Source: Planctomycetota bacterium (GTDB taxonomy: Bacteria > Planctomycetota > PUPC01 > DSUN01). Taken from it: a stretch of DNA of 34,148 nt. The stretch spans positions 1 through 34,148 of the forward strand of contig VGYW01000028.1 in NCBI GenBank assembly GCA_016872875.1. Direction: 5' to 3'. The position numbers and the translations under genes are program-made. Below, piece by piece: positions 1 to 7,101 of this stretch (the first letter of the stretch is position 1; the number at the start of each line of letters is the position of its first letter). Under the pieces are notes generated by a model. The model was not told where the DNA came from. It ran no database searches and was given only the letters and a program-made list of their open reading frames with translations.

Positions 1-10
1 TGACACGTCA

Positions 11-80
11 CCGCACTCCATAGTCCCCCACGCCCAGTTGGGGGAGGATTGTGGAGTGCGGCATCGCAGATGCCGCTTTC
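11..80. repeat. Palindromic repeat cluster upstream of psd
   Basis: CCGCACTCCA at 11-20 pairs perfectly with TGGAGTGCGG at 52-61. An inner CCCCCA/TGGGGG pair lies inside it. A second palindrome follows directly (GCGGCATC, 3-nt loop, GATGCCGC). The GGAGTGCGG-plus-hairpin layout recurs near 16626 and resembles the GTAGTGCGG elements at 4700 and 28447, so this looks like a dispersed REP-like family rather than a dedicated terminator. The rest of 81-198 holds a GAGGACGAG-type simple repeat and no gene that I can see. Confidence 0.7.
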
Positions 81-198
81 GATGGCAGCGGAGCGGAACC
101 CCGAGCGTGCTTACGTCTGAATCGCAGTTGGGGGAGAAGAGTCGAGGACGAGGACGAGGGACGAGGACGATGTAAGACTTGAAGCCCCCCCTCTCGCA

Positions 199-227
199 TT
201 GACCCCTCCGCCCCTGTCTGCTAGAAT
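199..227 (+). promoter_or_regulatory. Sigma70-like promoter of psd
   Basis: TTGACC (199-204), a 17-nt spacer and TAGAAT (222-227) sit about 45 nt before the psd start. An in-frame stop inside the -10 box confines the psd start to positions downstream of it. Confidence 0.65.
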
Positions 228-272
228 CGAGCGGCGGGAGGCGGACGGGAGGCGTCGAGCGGGGATTCGGCA

Positions 273-923
273 TTGCGTTTGCCCGTGGCGCCCTATGCGG
301 TGCAAGAGGTGGTGCTGAGCACGCTGTTCCTGGGCGGCGCGGCGGCAGTGGCGGCGGTGGCGTTCTGGCCCCTGACGGCGCTGCCGCTGGCGCTGCTGGG
401 GCTGCTTCTCAACTTCTTCCGCGACCCCGAGCGCGCGGCACCCGAGGGCGAGCACCGCGTGGTGTCGCCCGCCGACGGCCGCGTGGCCGACGTCGAGGCG
501 GTCCGCGAGGACGAGTTCCTCCACGCCGATGCGCTCCGCATCGGCATCTTCATGTCGGTCTTCGACGTCCACGTGAACCGCGCGCCCGTGGCGGGTCGGG
601 TGGCCTTCCGCGCCTATCGGCCGGGCAAGTTCCGCAACGCGATGGGCACGGCGGCGGCGAGCGAGAACGAGTGCGCGCTCGTGGGCATCGAGCGCGCCGA
701 CGGCTCGCGGGTGCTCGTGCGCCAGGTGGCCGGCCTGATAGCGCGCCGCATCGTAACCGCTTGCGCGGTGGGCGACGAGTTGCACCGCGGGCAGCGGTTT
801 GGTATGGTGAAGCTGGGCTCGCGGCTCGAGGTCTACGTGCCGACGAGCACCCCCTTCCGGCCCGCCGTGGCCGTTGGGGACAAGGTGAGGGCGGGGGAGA
901 GCGTGCTCGGAGAGTTGGGGTAA
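273..923 (+). CDS. psd: Phosphatidylserine decarboxylase (short form)
   Basis: This enzyme decarboxylates phosphatidylserine to phosphatidylethanolamine at the inner membrane. The 216-residue protein opens with a hydrophobic helix (about 12-47). It continues with the family blocks SPADG (65-69) and DVHVNR (98-103). Near the C-terminus FGMVKLGSR (177-185) contains the Gly182-Ser183 pair that is expected to self-cleave and create the pyruvoyl cofactor. The length fits the short, single-domain bacterial form. The start is TTG at 273: no ATG or GTG lies between the upstream in-frame stop (222-224) and this codon. The phosphatidylserine synthase gene follows 134 nt downstream, so the two consecutive steps of PE synthesis are adjacent. 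A repeat hairpin separates them. Confidence 0.93.
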   Translation: MRLPVAPYAVQEVVLSTLFLGGAAAVAAVAFWPLTALPLALLGLLLNFFRDPERAAPEGEHRVVSPADGRVADVEAVREDEFLHADALRIGIFMSVFDVHVNRAPVAGRVAFRAYRPGKFRNAMGTAAASENECALVGIERADGSRVLVRQVAGLIARRIVTACAVGDELHRGQRFGMVKLGSRLEVYVPTSTPFRPAVAVGDKVRAGESVLGELG

Positions 924-935
924 ATGCGGACCATG

Positions 936-1034
936 GGGGGGATGAATGGAGGAATGGATGGCTGGATGAATGCCAGAGCTGGGGCGGGCCCTGTCTTCCC
1001 ATTCATCCATTCATCCATTCATCCATTCATCCCC
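936..1034 (+). repeat. ATTCATCC-type intergenic hairpin, copy 1
   Basis: A purine-rich arm of GGATGAATGG units is followed by a loop and then a run of CATTCATC units complementary to it. It starts about 13 nt after the psd stop. It is the first of five same-strand copies (see 1832, 3336, 10050, 31043). Confidence 0.85.
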
Positions 1035-1057
1035 GCAATGAGCCGGGGGTGCGCCAG

Positions 1058-1810
1058 ATGAGGAAGATCGCCGCGGTGCCCTCGATGCTGACGCTCGGGA
1101 ACCTGTTGTGCGGGTTCCACGCCGTCTACTTCGCGTCGAGCGGCAGGCAGGGCCATCTGGAGCTGGCGGCCTGGATGGTGCTGGCGGCGATGGTGTTCGA
1201 CGCCGTGGACGGGCTCGCGGCGCGGCTGACCCACGTGGAGAGCCGGTTCGGGGCGGAGCTGGATTCGCTGGCGGACGTCGTGAGCTTCGGGGCGGCCCCG
1301 GCGTTCCTGGTGGCAGTGCTGGCCGCGCAGGCGGAGCTCCAGCACCAGCGCCTCGTCTGGATGGCGTGCATGGTCTATGTGGTCTGCGCGGCGCTCCGGC
1401 TCGCACGGTTCAACGTGCAGACGGGCCTCGACGAGGAGAGCCACCGGTCGTTCACCGGCCTCCCCTCGCCCGTGGCCGCCGGGCAGGTGGTGAGCCTGAT
1501 CATCCTGCACATCCACCTCCAGGAAGCGTATGGGTGGACCATCGTCTCGCGCCTGCTGCCCACGGTTGCGTTCTTCGCCGGGGCGCTGATGGTGAGCCGC
1601 GTGCCCTACCCGCACCTGGTGAGCCGGCTCCTGCGGCGGCGCCACACGTTTCCCGAGTTCCTCCTCCTCGCCCTCCTGCTGCTGATGGTGGTGACGAACC
1701 GCGAGTTCACCCTGGCTGGCGGCTTCTCAATCTACACGATCACCGGCATCGTCACAGCAGTCCACCGGGCCATCGTGCGTCGTGCCGAAGAGCAAGAGCC
1801 CCTCTTCTAG
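1058..1810 (+). CDS. pssA: CDP-diacylglycerol-serine O-phosphatidyltransferase
   Basis: This integral membrane enzyme transfers a phosphatidyl group from CDP-diacylglycerol to serine, making the substrate of the upstream decarboxylase. The CDP-alcohol phosphatidyltransferase signature is complete: D48-x2-D51-G52-x2-A55-R56-x8-G65-x3-D69-x3-D73. About six to eight hydrophobic segments cover the rest of its 250 residues, and the N-terminus (PSMLTLGNLLCGF) is typical of PssA. I chose ATG 1058; a GTG three codons upstream is also in frame. A much longer reading frame extends upstream, but that part runs through psd and the intergenic hairpin and is not expected to be coding. It is probably co-transcribed with psd, with the hairpin between them. 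Confidence 0.93.
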   Translation: MRKIAAVPSMLTLGNLLCGFHAVYFASSGRQGHLELAAWMVLAAMVFDAVDGLAARLTHVESRFGAELDSLADVVSFGAAPAFLVAVLAAQAELQHQRLVWMACMVYVVCAALRLARFNVQTGLDEESHRSFTGLPSPVAAGQVVSLIILHIHLQEAYGWTIVSRLLPTVAFFAGALMVSRVPYPHLVSRLLRRRHTFPEFLLLALLLLMVVTNREFTLAGGFSIYTITGIVTAVHRAIVRRAEEQEPLF

Positions 1811-1831
1811 TCAGCCTTTGCCCGTTGCCAA

Positions 1832-1908
1832 AGGGGATGGTTGGATGTGTGGATGAATGGATGATTGTCTGACACTCATCCACCCATCCATTCATCCATC
1901 CATCCTCT
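1832..1908 (+). repeat. ATTCATCC-type intergenic hairpin, copy 2
   Basis: The motif CCAAAGGGGATGG leads into GGATG/GGATGAATGG units, a GTCTGACAC loop and the complementary CATCCATTCATCC arm. It begins about 20 nt after the pssA stop. Confidence 0.85.
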
Positions 1909-1934
1909 ACAGAGATGCGGTAGCCTTCGAAGCC

Positions 1935-2378
1935 ATGAGTCTCTTCTCCCTCACGCCAGAGCGGCCGCCGGAGGCGCCGTGGTATCGCGACGGCGTGCGG
2001 TTCGCGTGCACGCGCTGCGGGCGCTGCTGCCGGGGGGACCCTGGCTTCGTGTGGGTGCGCGAGATCGAGATCGCCTCGATTGCCCGATGCCTGAAGCTGG
2101 ACGTTGCGGAGTTCGCGAGGACGTATCTGCGCAAGACGCGGCGCGACTACGCCCTGGTGGAGATGGCGAACGGCGATTGCGTCTTCTGGACCCCCGCGGG
2201 CGGCTGCCGCATCTACGAGGTGCGCCCCGTCCAGTGCCGCACGTTCCCCTTCTGGTGGGAATACATGCGTTCGCCCCGGGCCTGGGCCGAGGCCGCCCGC
2301 CGATGCCCGGGCGTCAACCACGGCAGGCTCTATCTCCCCCAGGAGATTGACCACATGGTGGAGCTGACGGATTTCTAG
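1935..2378 (+). CDS. YkgJ-type CxxCxxCC cysteine-cluster protein
   Basis: This 147-residue protein carries the hallmark of the YkgJ / zinc- or iron-chelating cysteine family: C25-x2-C28-x2-C31-C32, then C82, C91 and C101 within a YxxRPxxCRxFPFW block. Such proteins are thought to bind Zn or an Fe-S centre; the biochemical role is generally unknown. I chose ATG 1935 (MSLFSL) because the 26 codons before it translate the repeat hairpin (HPSIHPSI) rather than protein. It follows pssA with only the hairpin between, so it may share its transcript. No functional link to phospholipid synthesis can be read from the sequence. Its stop codon lies inside the terminal inverted repeat of the next element. 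Confidence 0.85.
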   Translation: MSLFSLTPERPPEAPWYRDGVRFACTRCGRCCRGDPGFVWVREIEIASIARCLKLDVAEFARTYLRKTRRDYALVEMANGDCVFWTPAGGCRIYEVRPVQCRTFPFWWEYMRSPRAWAEAARRCPGVNHGRLYLPQEIDHMVELTDF

Positions 2379-2625
2379 CCCGCATTTCTCACCAGCAGAC
2401 TGTGTGGCGCGCCAGCAACCTTGTCATTCCGAGCGGAGCCTATTCGGCTTCGCTCAGGGCAGGCTCCGCGAAGTCGAGGAACCTTTCAAGGCAACGAGCT
2501 GACGTGACAGAGCGCACACTGTTGTCGGAGCCAACTCCCTTGAAAGGTGCTTCGACAAGCTCAGCATGACAGAGGGTTGGCGTGTTCGGCCCCGAGCGGT
2601 GTCGGCTGGTGAGAAGCGCGGGCTA
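2376..2625. mobile_element. MITE-like element with 22-bp terminal inverted repeats
   Basis: The left end (2376-2397) and the reverse complement of the right end (2604-2625) match at 19 of 22 positions (core CTGGTGAGAA..GCGGGCTA). Inside lies a widespread-looking repeat: TTCGGCTTCGCTCAGGGCA near 2440 and an internal inverted pair around CCTTTCAAGG / CCTTGAAAGG. No transposase is encoded. The left terminus supplies the stop codon of the preceding gene. I see no clear target-site duplication. Confidence 0.6.
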
Positions 2626-2633
2626 GCGGGCGC

Positions 2634-2662
2634 TTGATCGGGGTGGGCTGAGTGGGTATGCT
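2634..2662 (+). promoter_or_regulatory. Sigma70-like promoter of bioY
   Basis: TTGATC (2634-2639), 17 nt, TATGCT (2657-2662). It predicts a leader of about 75 nt before the GTG start. I see no BirA-type operator. Confidence 0.5.
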
Positions 2663-2674
2663 GGTGGGGTGTGA

Positions 2675-2715
2675 GATCGGTCCGATCGGTCGGATCGGTC
2701 GGATCCGCCCGATCT
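2675..2715 (+). repeat. GATCGGTCG tandem repeat in the bioY leader
   Basis: Short GATCGG/CCGATC units repeat over about 40 nt and are self-complementary (GATCGG-T-CCGATC at 2675-2687). They lie between the predicted transcription start and the bioY start, so they would fold in the mRNA leader. Confidence 0.65.
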
Positions 2716-2743
2716 GTCATCCAGAGCAAGGGGTGGTGGCGGC

Positions 2744-3313
2744 GTGAACGGCTCAAGCATCGTTTCGTCGTGGTGGGCGCGTGTCTCGGCGGACCGGCGT
2801 GTGGTGGCGGCGCTGGGCGTGGCCGTGACCGTGGCCTGCCTGGCCATCGCTGCGGAGGTGCGGGTCTACGTGCCCTTCACGCCCGTGCCCTATACGCTCC
2901 AGACCTTCTTCGTGCTGCTGGCGGGCGCGGCGCTTGGGCCGCGGCTGGGCGCCGTGGCCCTCTCCTCCTACCTGGCCCTTGGAGCGGTGGGCGTTCCCAT
3001 CTTCACCGGCCAGTGGCTCGGCCCGACGACGGGCTACCTGGTGGGCTTCGTGGCGGCGGGCTGGCTCATCGGCACCATAGCGCGGCGTGTGGAACGCCCA
3101 ACGATGCTCCGCATCGTGCTGGCGATGGTGCTAGGGGACGTGGTGCTGTTAGTCCTCGGCGCAGCCTGGCTCGCGTTTGGCGTCGGCCGCGGCATCCTGC
3201 CGGCACTCAAGCTGGGGCTGCTTTGCTTCCTGCCCGCCGAGGCGGTGAAGATCGCTGCTGCGGCGGCCCTGTGCCGCCGCTTCGGGAGCCAGTTCCGCAA
3301 GCTCTTTCCGTGA
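2744..3313 (+). CDS. bioY: BioY biotin transporter substrate-binding subunit
   Basis: BioY is the membrane S-component that captures biotin, alone or with an ECF module. The 189-residue length and about six hydrophobic segments fit. The family blocks are clear: VPFTPVPYTLQTFFVLLAG near residues 43-61, then GPRLGA.ALSSYLALGAVGVPIFT, then GPTTGYLVGF. The start is GTG 2744. No ATG is available close by, and the first hydrophobic segment begins about 20 residues in. No ECF ATPase or BioN gene lies alongside, so it either works alone or uses a shared module encoded elsewhere. A repeat hairpin follows the stop by about 23 nt and also serves the converging gene. Confidence 0.93.
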   Translation: MNGSSIVSSWWARVSADRRVVAALGVAVTVACLAIAAEVRVYVPFTPVPYTLQTFFVLLAGAALGPRLGAVALSSYLALGAVGVPIFTGQWLGPTTGYLVGFVAAGWLIGTIARRVERPTMLRIVLAMVLGDVVLLVLGAAWLAFGVGRGILPALKLGLLCFLPAEAVKIAAAAALCRRFGSQFRKLFP

Positions 3314-3335
3314 TACGGTCGGTTGCCGCAACCAA

Positions 3336-3412
3336 AGGGGATGATTGGATGGGTGGATGAATGGATGATTGTCAGGCATCCATCCATCCATCCATTCATC
3401 CATCCATCCCCG
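3336..3412 (+). repeat. ATTCATCC-type intergenic hairpin, copy 3
   Basis: AACCAAAGGGGATGATTGG leads into GGATGGGTGGATGAATGG, a GATTGTCAGGC loop and a CATCC/CATTCATCC arm. It sits between the convergent ends of bioY and the PQQ-propeller gene, where a bidirectional terminator would be expected. Confidence 0.85.
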
Positions 3413-3443
3413 CTGCCAGGCGCGGAGGGCATGCACGTGGCGG

Positions 3444-4676
3444 TCAGTTCCCCTTGATGTCGTAGGCGAAGAGGAGGTTGCCGTGGCGGATGTAGAGGCG
3501 CCCGCCGCAGACGACCGGGTGCGCCCAGTTCGGCCCCTTGCCGCCGGCGGGGACTCGGAACTGGCCGCTGAGCTTGAGCCCGTCGGGGCTGGCCTTGGCG
3601 AGGCCGGCCTGGCCGCGCTCGCTGTAGAGGTAGAGCATGCCGTCGGCGTAGGTGACGGAGCCTTTCCCCACGCCGGGCGAGGCATACTTCCGCTCGCCGG
3701 TCTTGAAGTCCAGACACATGAGCGGGCCGCCGTGCGCCGTGCCGTAGAGGAACCCGTCCACCAGGATCACCCCGCCGTGGTGGTTGTCGAGGGTCTTGGT
3801 GCCCCAGAGCTTCTCGACGGAGCACTTGTCGCCCTCCACCTTGAGCTTGAGGAGCGCGCCGCCGCTGCCGTAGCCTGAGTTGATGAAGACGCAGCCGTCG
3901 CTGTAGATGGGCGTGGGGATGTTCGCGTCCCATTCGGTCTTGTGGGGATGCCGCCAGAGGAGCTCGCCGGTCTTGGCGTGGACTCCGATGGCGGCGTGGG
4001 AGGTGAGGGTCACGTATTGGCGCAGGCCCTGGTAGTCCACGGCGATGGGGGAGGCGTAGCCCGGCTTGTCGCCCCCGCCCTTGCACACCCAGAGGGTCTT
4101 GCCCGTCTTCTTGTCGAGGGCGGCCATCGCGGATTGCTCGCCGCCGGGGCAGCAGATGAGCTTGTCGCCATCAATGAGCACGGACTCGGCGAGCGCCCAG
4201 GTGATGTTGCGGCCGTTGAACTCCTTGAGGATGTTGAGCGCCCAGGCCTCCTTGCCGCTCTGGGCGTCCAGGCAGCTCAGCATGCCGTCGGGGTTCTCGT
4301 AGTAGAGCTGGCCGCCGTCCACCGTCGGCGTGCCGCGGGTGCCGGGGTGGTCCACGCGGTGGGCTGGGCCGACCTTGGCCTGCCACTTGGTCGCGCCGTC
4401 GAGGGCGAGGGCGGTGAGGAGGGCATCGCCGCCCACGTTTCCTGCGGTGTAAATGAGGCCGTCGGCGATGGCCACGGTGGAGAAGCCTTCGCCGATGCCC
4501 TTGGCGGTCCAGAGGAGCTTCGGGCCGCCCTCTGGCCACTCCTTCAGCAGGCCCTTCTCGGCCGAGAGGCCATCGCGGTTCGGCCCGCGCCACTGCGGCC
4601 AGTCGGCCGCGGCGCCCATCGCGCATGCCCCGGCCAGTGCCACCAACCCGCTCAGCCAGCACGGTCTCCTTCTCAC
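3444..4676 (-). CDS. Exported PQQ-type beta-propeller protein (outer-membrane-protein-assembly-like repeats)
   Basis: This 410-residue protein has an N-terminal signal peptide (Arg-rich start, hydrophobic core, cleavage likely near GAAADWPQ). It then carries DWPQWRGPNRDG, the opening motif of Planctomycetota-style PQQ-like/WD40-like propellers. Repeated blades read like GLIYTAG..ALDG.TKW, LYYENPDGMLSCLDAQSGKEAW and LLWRHPHKTEWDANIPTPIY. PQQ itself is rarely bound by these proteins; a periplasmic scaffold or enzyme role is possible, and no catalytic residues can be assigned. The start is GTG 4676, supported by AAAGGAGAG five nt upstream. Its promoter overlaps that of the divergent ceramidase-like gene. 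A related propeller is encoded at 22978-24246, and a scrap of a third lies near 19612-19735. Confidence 0.88.
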   Translation of the reverse strand: MRRRPCWLSGLVALAGACAMGAAADWPQWRGPNRDGLSAEKGLLKEWPEGGPKLLWTAKGIGEGFSTVAIADGLIYTAGNVGGDALLTALALDGATKWQAKVGPAHRVDHPGTRGTPTVDGGQLYYENPDGMLSCLDAQSGKEAWALNILKEFNGRNITWALAESVLIDGDKLICCPGGEQSAMAALDKKTGKTLWVCKGGGDKPGYASPIAVDYQGLRQYVTLTSHAAIGVHAKTGELLWRHPHKTEWDANIPTPIYSDGCVFINSGYGSGGALLKLKVEGDKCSVEKLWGTKTLDNHHGGVILVDGFLYGTAHGGPLMCLDFKTGERKYASPGVGKGSVTYADGMLYLYSERGQAGLAKASPDGLKLSGQFRVPAGGKGPNWAHPVVCGGRLYIRHGNLLFAYDIKGN

Positions 4677-4698
4677 TGCGCTCTCCTTTCAGCCGGTT

Positions 4699-4755
4699 TG
4701 TAGTGCGGCCTTCAGGCCGTCTCCGACAGGACGGGCTGAGGCCCGCACTACGAAC
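4699..4755. repeat. GTAGTGCGG palindromic element (REP-like)
   Basis: GTAGTGCGGCCTTCAGGCCG begins at 4700. An inverted, slightly diverged copy (revcomp TTCGTAGTGCGGGCCTCAGC) ends near 4754, and the two arms form a long hairpin. It lies in the 5' leader of the PQQ-propeller mRNA. The first arm occurs again, identical over 21 nt, inside a coding sequence at 28447; a variant occurs at 30018. Confidence 0.85.
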
Positions 4756-4781
4756 TCGCCCTTTCACTTGGCCGCCCTGAG

Positions 4782-4833
4782 ATGATAGCTTGCGAAGCCC
4801 TTTGTTGCAAATGGCTCATGGACATGCTACCAT
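4782..4833. promoter_or_regulatory. Divergent promoters sharing one palindromic -35 box
   Basis: TTGCAA at 4805-4810 is its own reverse complement. Rightward, a 17-nt spacer leads to TACCAT (4828-4833) for the ceramidase-like gene. Leftward, a 17-nt spacer leads to TATCAT (4787-4782) for the PQQ-propeller gene. Two polymerases could not use the box at once, so the genes should be expressed in competition or coordinately. Confidence 0.55.
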
Positions 4834-4891
4834 CCAGTGGGAGGGCAGTGTCGGAGGGGTCGGAGGCCAGGCCAAGCCGGCGGTCAGCCCG

Positions 4892-6211
4892 ATGCGCGCA
4901 GGATGTGCCAGGATCGAGATCACGCCCCCGAAGGGGCTGCCGATGGGCGGCTACCTCGAGCGGACGGAGCCTGCCGAGGGGGTCCACGACCCTCTCTTCG
5001 CGCGCGCCCTGGTGCTCGACGATGGCCAGGCGCGCGTCGCAATCGTCTCAGCCGACCTGCTGGAGGTCACCACCAATTTCGCCGCGGAGGTGCGCCGGCG
5101 CATTCAGGACGAGTTGGGCATCCCCGCCGAGCACGCGCTCCTGGCCGTCTCGCACACCCATTCCGGCCCGGTGGTGGCTGGCCGGCGCGTGAGCGCTCCG
5201 GACCCGCTCTATCTCGAGCTGCTGCACGACCGCCTCGTGGGGGTGGTGAGGGCGGCGGGCAAGGCGCTCCGCCCCGCGCGCGTGGGGGCCGGGCGAGCCA
5301 AGGTCTACCTCGGCGTCAACCGCAGGGAGCGCGCCCCCGACGGGCGCATCGTCCACGGCAGGAATCCGAAGGGCTGCGCTTCGCCCTACGCCCGTTTCGT
5401 CGTCGTGGCCGAGGAGGGGGGCGGCCCCCTCGCCGTCCTCTTCACCTACGGAGCACATCCCTCCGTCCTCGGCCCGCAGAGCCTCCATGTCTCGGGCGAC
5501 TACGCCGGCTGCGCCGAGCGCGTGGTCGAGGAGAACTTCGGGAGCACCGCGGTTGCCCTCTTTGCCCTGGGGTTTTGTGGGGATGTGGACGCCGCCTATG
5601 CTGAGCGGGACTTCGATGAGGTGGAGCAGCTCGGCACGGCCCTGGGCCGCGCCGTGCTCGAGGAGCTGAAAGCCGTCGTGCCGGCCGGGGGCCTCGCGCT
5701 CCGCGCGCGCTCGCTGCGCGTCCAGTTGCCCGTCGAGCCGCCCCCGACGCCCGAGGAGGCCGAGCGGCGCCTGCTGGCCGAGCGCGAGCGCCTCGCCAGC
5801 ATCCTCGGACGCGGCGAGGAGAAGGCCGAGGTCATCCGCCGAAGGGTGATGGTGGATTGGGCGGCGGAACTCGTCCAGTTCGCACGCCAGGCCCAAGCCC
5901 ACGGGTGGCGAGGCGTGGAGGCGGAGCTCCAGGGCATCGCCATCGGACCCACCGCCCTCATCGGCCTCTCCGCCGAGCCATTCGCCGAATACGAAAAAGC
6001 CGTCCAGCAACTCTCCCCCTTCCAGCACACGCTCTGCATCGGGTGCGCGAACGGCAACCTCGGCTACGTGCCGACGGCGCAGGCGTTCGCCGAGGGCGGC
6101 TACGAGGTGGAGATGGCCCCTTACCTCTACGGCGCCACGCGCCTGCGCCCGGAGGTCGAAGAGGCCGTGCGCCAGGCTATCGCGCGTGTCCTGGTGGACC
6201 TGGCTGGGTAG
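4892..6211 (+). CDS. Neutral/alkaline ceramidase-like hydrolase
   Basis: The 439-residue protein resembles the N-terminal catalytic domain of neutral/alkaline non-lysosomal ceramidases. It opens RAGCARIEITPPKGLPMGGY, continues with HDPLFARALVLDDG, and carries the likely metal and active-site blocks SHTHSGP (about 87-93) and TYGAHPSVLG (about 185-194), then GFCGDVDAAY. In these lineages such domains usually belong to uncharacterised amidase/hydrolase proteins, so true ceramidase activity is unproven. I chose ATG 4892 because the predicted promoter (-10 at 4828-4833) would start transcription downstream of the earlier in-frame ATG at 4811. No signal peptide is visible from either start, suggesting a cytoplasmic protein. 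The downstream hydrolase overlaps its 3' end. Confidence 0.85.
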   Translation: MRAGCARIEITPPKGLPMGGYLERTEPAEGVHDPLFARALVLDDGQARVAIVSADLLEVTTNFAAEVRRRIQDELGIPAEHALLAVSHTHSGPVVAGRRVSAPDPLYLELLHDRLVGVVRAAGKALRPARVGAGRAKVYLGVNRRERAPDGRIVHGRNPKGCASPYARFVVVAEEGGGPLAVLFTYGAHPSVLGPQSLHVSGDYAGCAERVVEENFGSTAVALFALGFCGDVDAAYAERDFDEVEQLGTALGRAVLEELKAVVPAGGLALRARSLRVQLPVEPPPTPEEAERRLLAERERLASILGRGEEKAEVIRRRVMVDWAAELVQFARQAQAHGWRGVEAELQGIAIGPTALIGLSAEPFAEYEKAVQQLSPFQHTLCIGCANGNLGYVPTAQAFAEGGYEVEMAPYLYGATRLRPEVEEAVRQAIARVLVDLAG

Positions 6212-6968
6212 GAGATTTGAGATTTCTGATCTGCGATTTTCGATTGCTGGCCTGATGGCGCTCGCGGTTGCGGCGATGGGTGGCGAGCCAGCGAAGGAGC
6301 CGGCTGTTGGCCTCATGCGCGTCCCAGCCGAAGGCCAGCCGCGGCGCGACTGCTGGCTCTACGTCCCTAAGTCCTACGACGCCTCGAAGCCCTACCCCCT
6401 CGTCGTCGTCCTCCACCCCGCCGGCCTGCGCGGCTCCCGCTTCGTGGCCATCTGGGGCCAGACCGCCGAGCGCACGGGCGCCTTCATCGTGGCCGGCCCC
6501 GAGTGCAAGGACCAGAAGAAGCGGATGTGGGACATCGCGGACGAGAAGGACCTCCTGGCCACCATCGCCAAGGTGATGGCCACCTTCAGCGTGGACCCCG
6601 CGCGGGTGCTCCTGACCGGCTTCTCCCAGGGCGGCACCTACAGCTACACGTTTGGCCTGCGGAACCCTGGCACGTTCCGCGCCATCGCCCCCGTGAGCGG
6701 CGCGCTCGCCGCGCGGCCTAGCCCTCAAGCCGACGACTTCCTTCAGAAGGCGCGGAACATGGGCGTCTACATCGCCCACGGCGCCGCCGACGACCAGATC
6801 CCGGTCGAGCGCGCCCGCGCCTCGCGCCAGCGCCTCGAGGGCGCGGGGCTCGGCGTCACCTACCGCGAAATCCTCCAGCTCGGCCACTTCTTCCCCGACG
6901 GCGAGCCCGACCGCATCTGGGCCTGGTTCGCCGCCCTCACCGCCCCGCCCGAACCGCCCAAGAAGTAG
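6186..6968 (+). CDS. Exported alpha/beta hydrolase (esterase / PHB-depolymerase-like)
   Basis: This is a serine hydrolase of the phospholipase/carboxylesterase or LpqC-like type. YPLVVVLHPAG is the oxyanion strand, GFSQGG the nucleophile elbow, GAADDQIP the likely acid region and LGHFFP the likely histidine. A hydrophobic stretch (IAGLMALAVAAMGG) before the mature part suggests export. The start is uncertain. GTG 6186 gives 260 residues and overlaps the upstream gene by 26 nt, but codons 10-22 translate a low-complexity repeat (RFEISDLRFSI). ATG 6255 gives 237 residues and a signal peptide lacking positive charge. Translational coupling to the ceramidase-like gene is likely. The substrate cannot be read from sequence. 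Confidence 0.82.
   Translation: MSWWTWLGRRFEISDLRFSIAGLMALAVAAMGGEPAKEPAVGLMRVPAEGQPRRDCWLYVPKSYDASKPYPLVVVLHPAGLRGSRFVAIWGQTAERTGAFIVAGPECKDQKKRMWDIADEKDLLATIAKVMATFSVDPARVLLTGFSQGGTYSYTFGLRNPGTFRAIAPVSGALAARPSPQADDFLQKARNMGVYIAHGAADDQIPVERARASRQRLEGAGLGVTYREILQLGHFFPDGEPDRIWAWFAALTAPPEPPKK
6212..6246. repeat. GAGATTTGAGATTTC-type low-complexity element
   Basis: An A/T-rich run (GAGATTTGAGATTTCTGATC, then TGCGATTTTCGATTG) stands out from the GC-rich surroundings. It begins right at the stop of the ceramidase-like gene and is read through in frame by the next gene. It looks like an interspersed repeat that became part of a signal peptide region. Confidence 0.5.
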
Positions 6969-6987
6969 CCGGTTCCCTCCAACAGAG

Positions 6988-7070
6988 CACGCCCAAGCAC
7001 AGCTTCGGCGTGGCACCCCATGTTCTCTCAGGATACCCATGGGTGCCACGCCCGAACTTGCTTGGGCGTG
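6988..7070. terminator. Long hairpin between convergent genes
   Basis: CACGCCCAAGCA..GGCGTGGCACCC (6988-7018) is complementary, with few mismatches, to GGGTGCCACGCCC..TTGCTTGGGCGTG (7041-7070). It lies 20 nt after the hydrolase stop and 32 nt past the end of the PIN gene. There is no U-run. It resembles a dispersed repeat acting as a shared transcription or mRNA end. Confidence 0.65.
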
Positions 7071-7101
7071 GAGAGTGAGGGTACTGCGCAACAGGAAGAG
7101 A

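Noticed and set aside
671..1057. N-terminal extension of phosphatidylserine synthase
   Set aside because: The extra frame runs through psd in another phase and through the ATTCATCC repeat; the conserved protein begins at 1058.
2671..3360. 229-codon plus-strand frame overlapping bioY
   Set aside because: It is a shadow frame of bioY with no recognisable motif, while bioY carries all family blocks.
4790..4891. Earlier TTG/ATG start of the ceramidase-like gene
   Set aside because: The earlier starts lie before or within the predicted promoter, and homology-like sequence begins at RAGCARIEITP just after ATG 4892.
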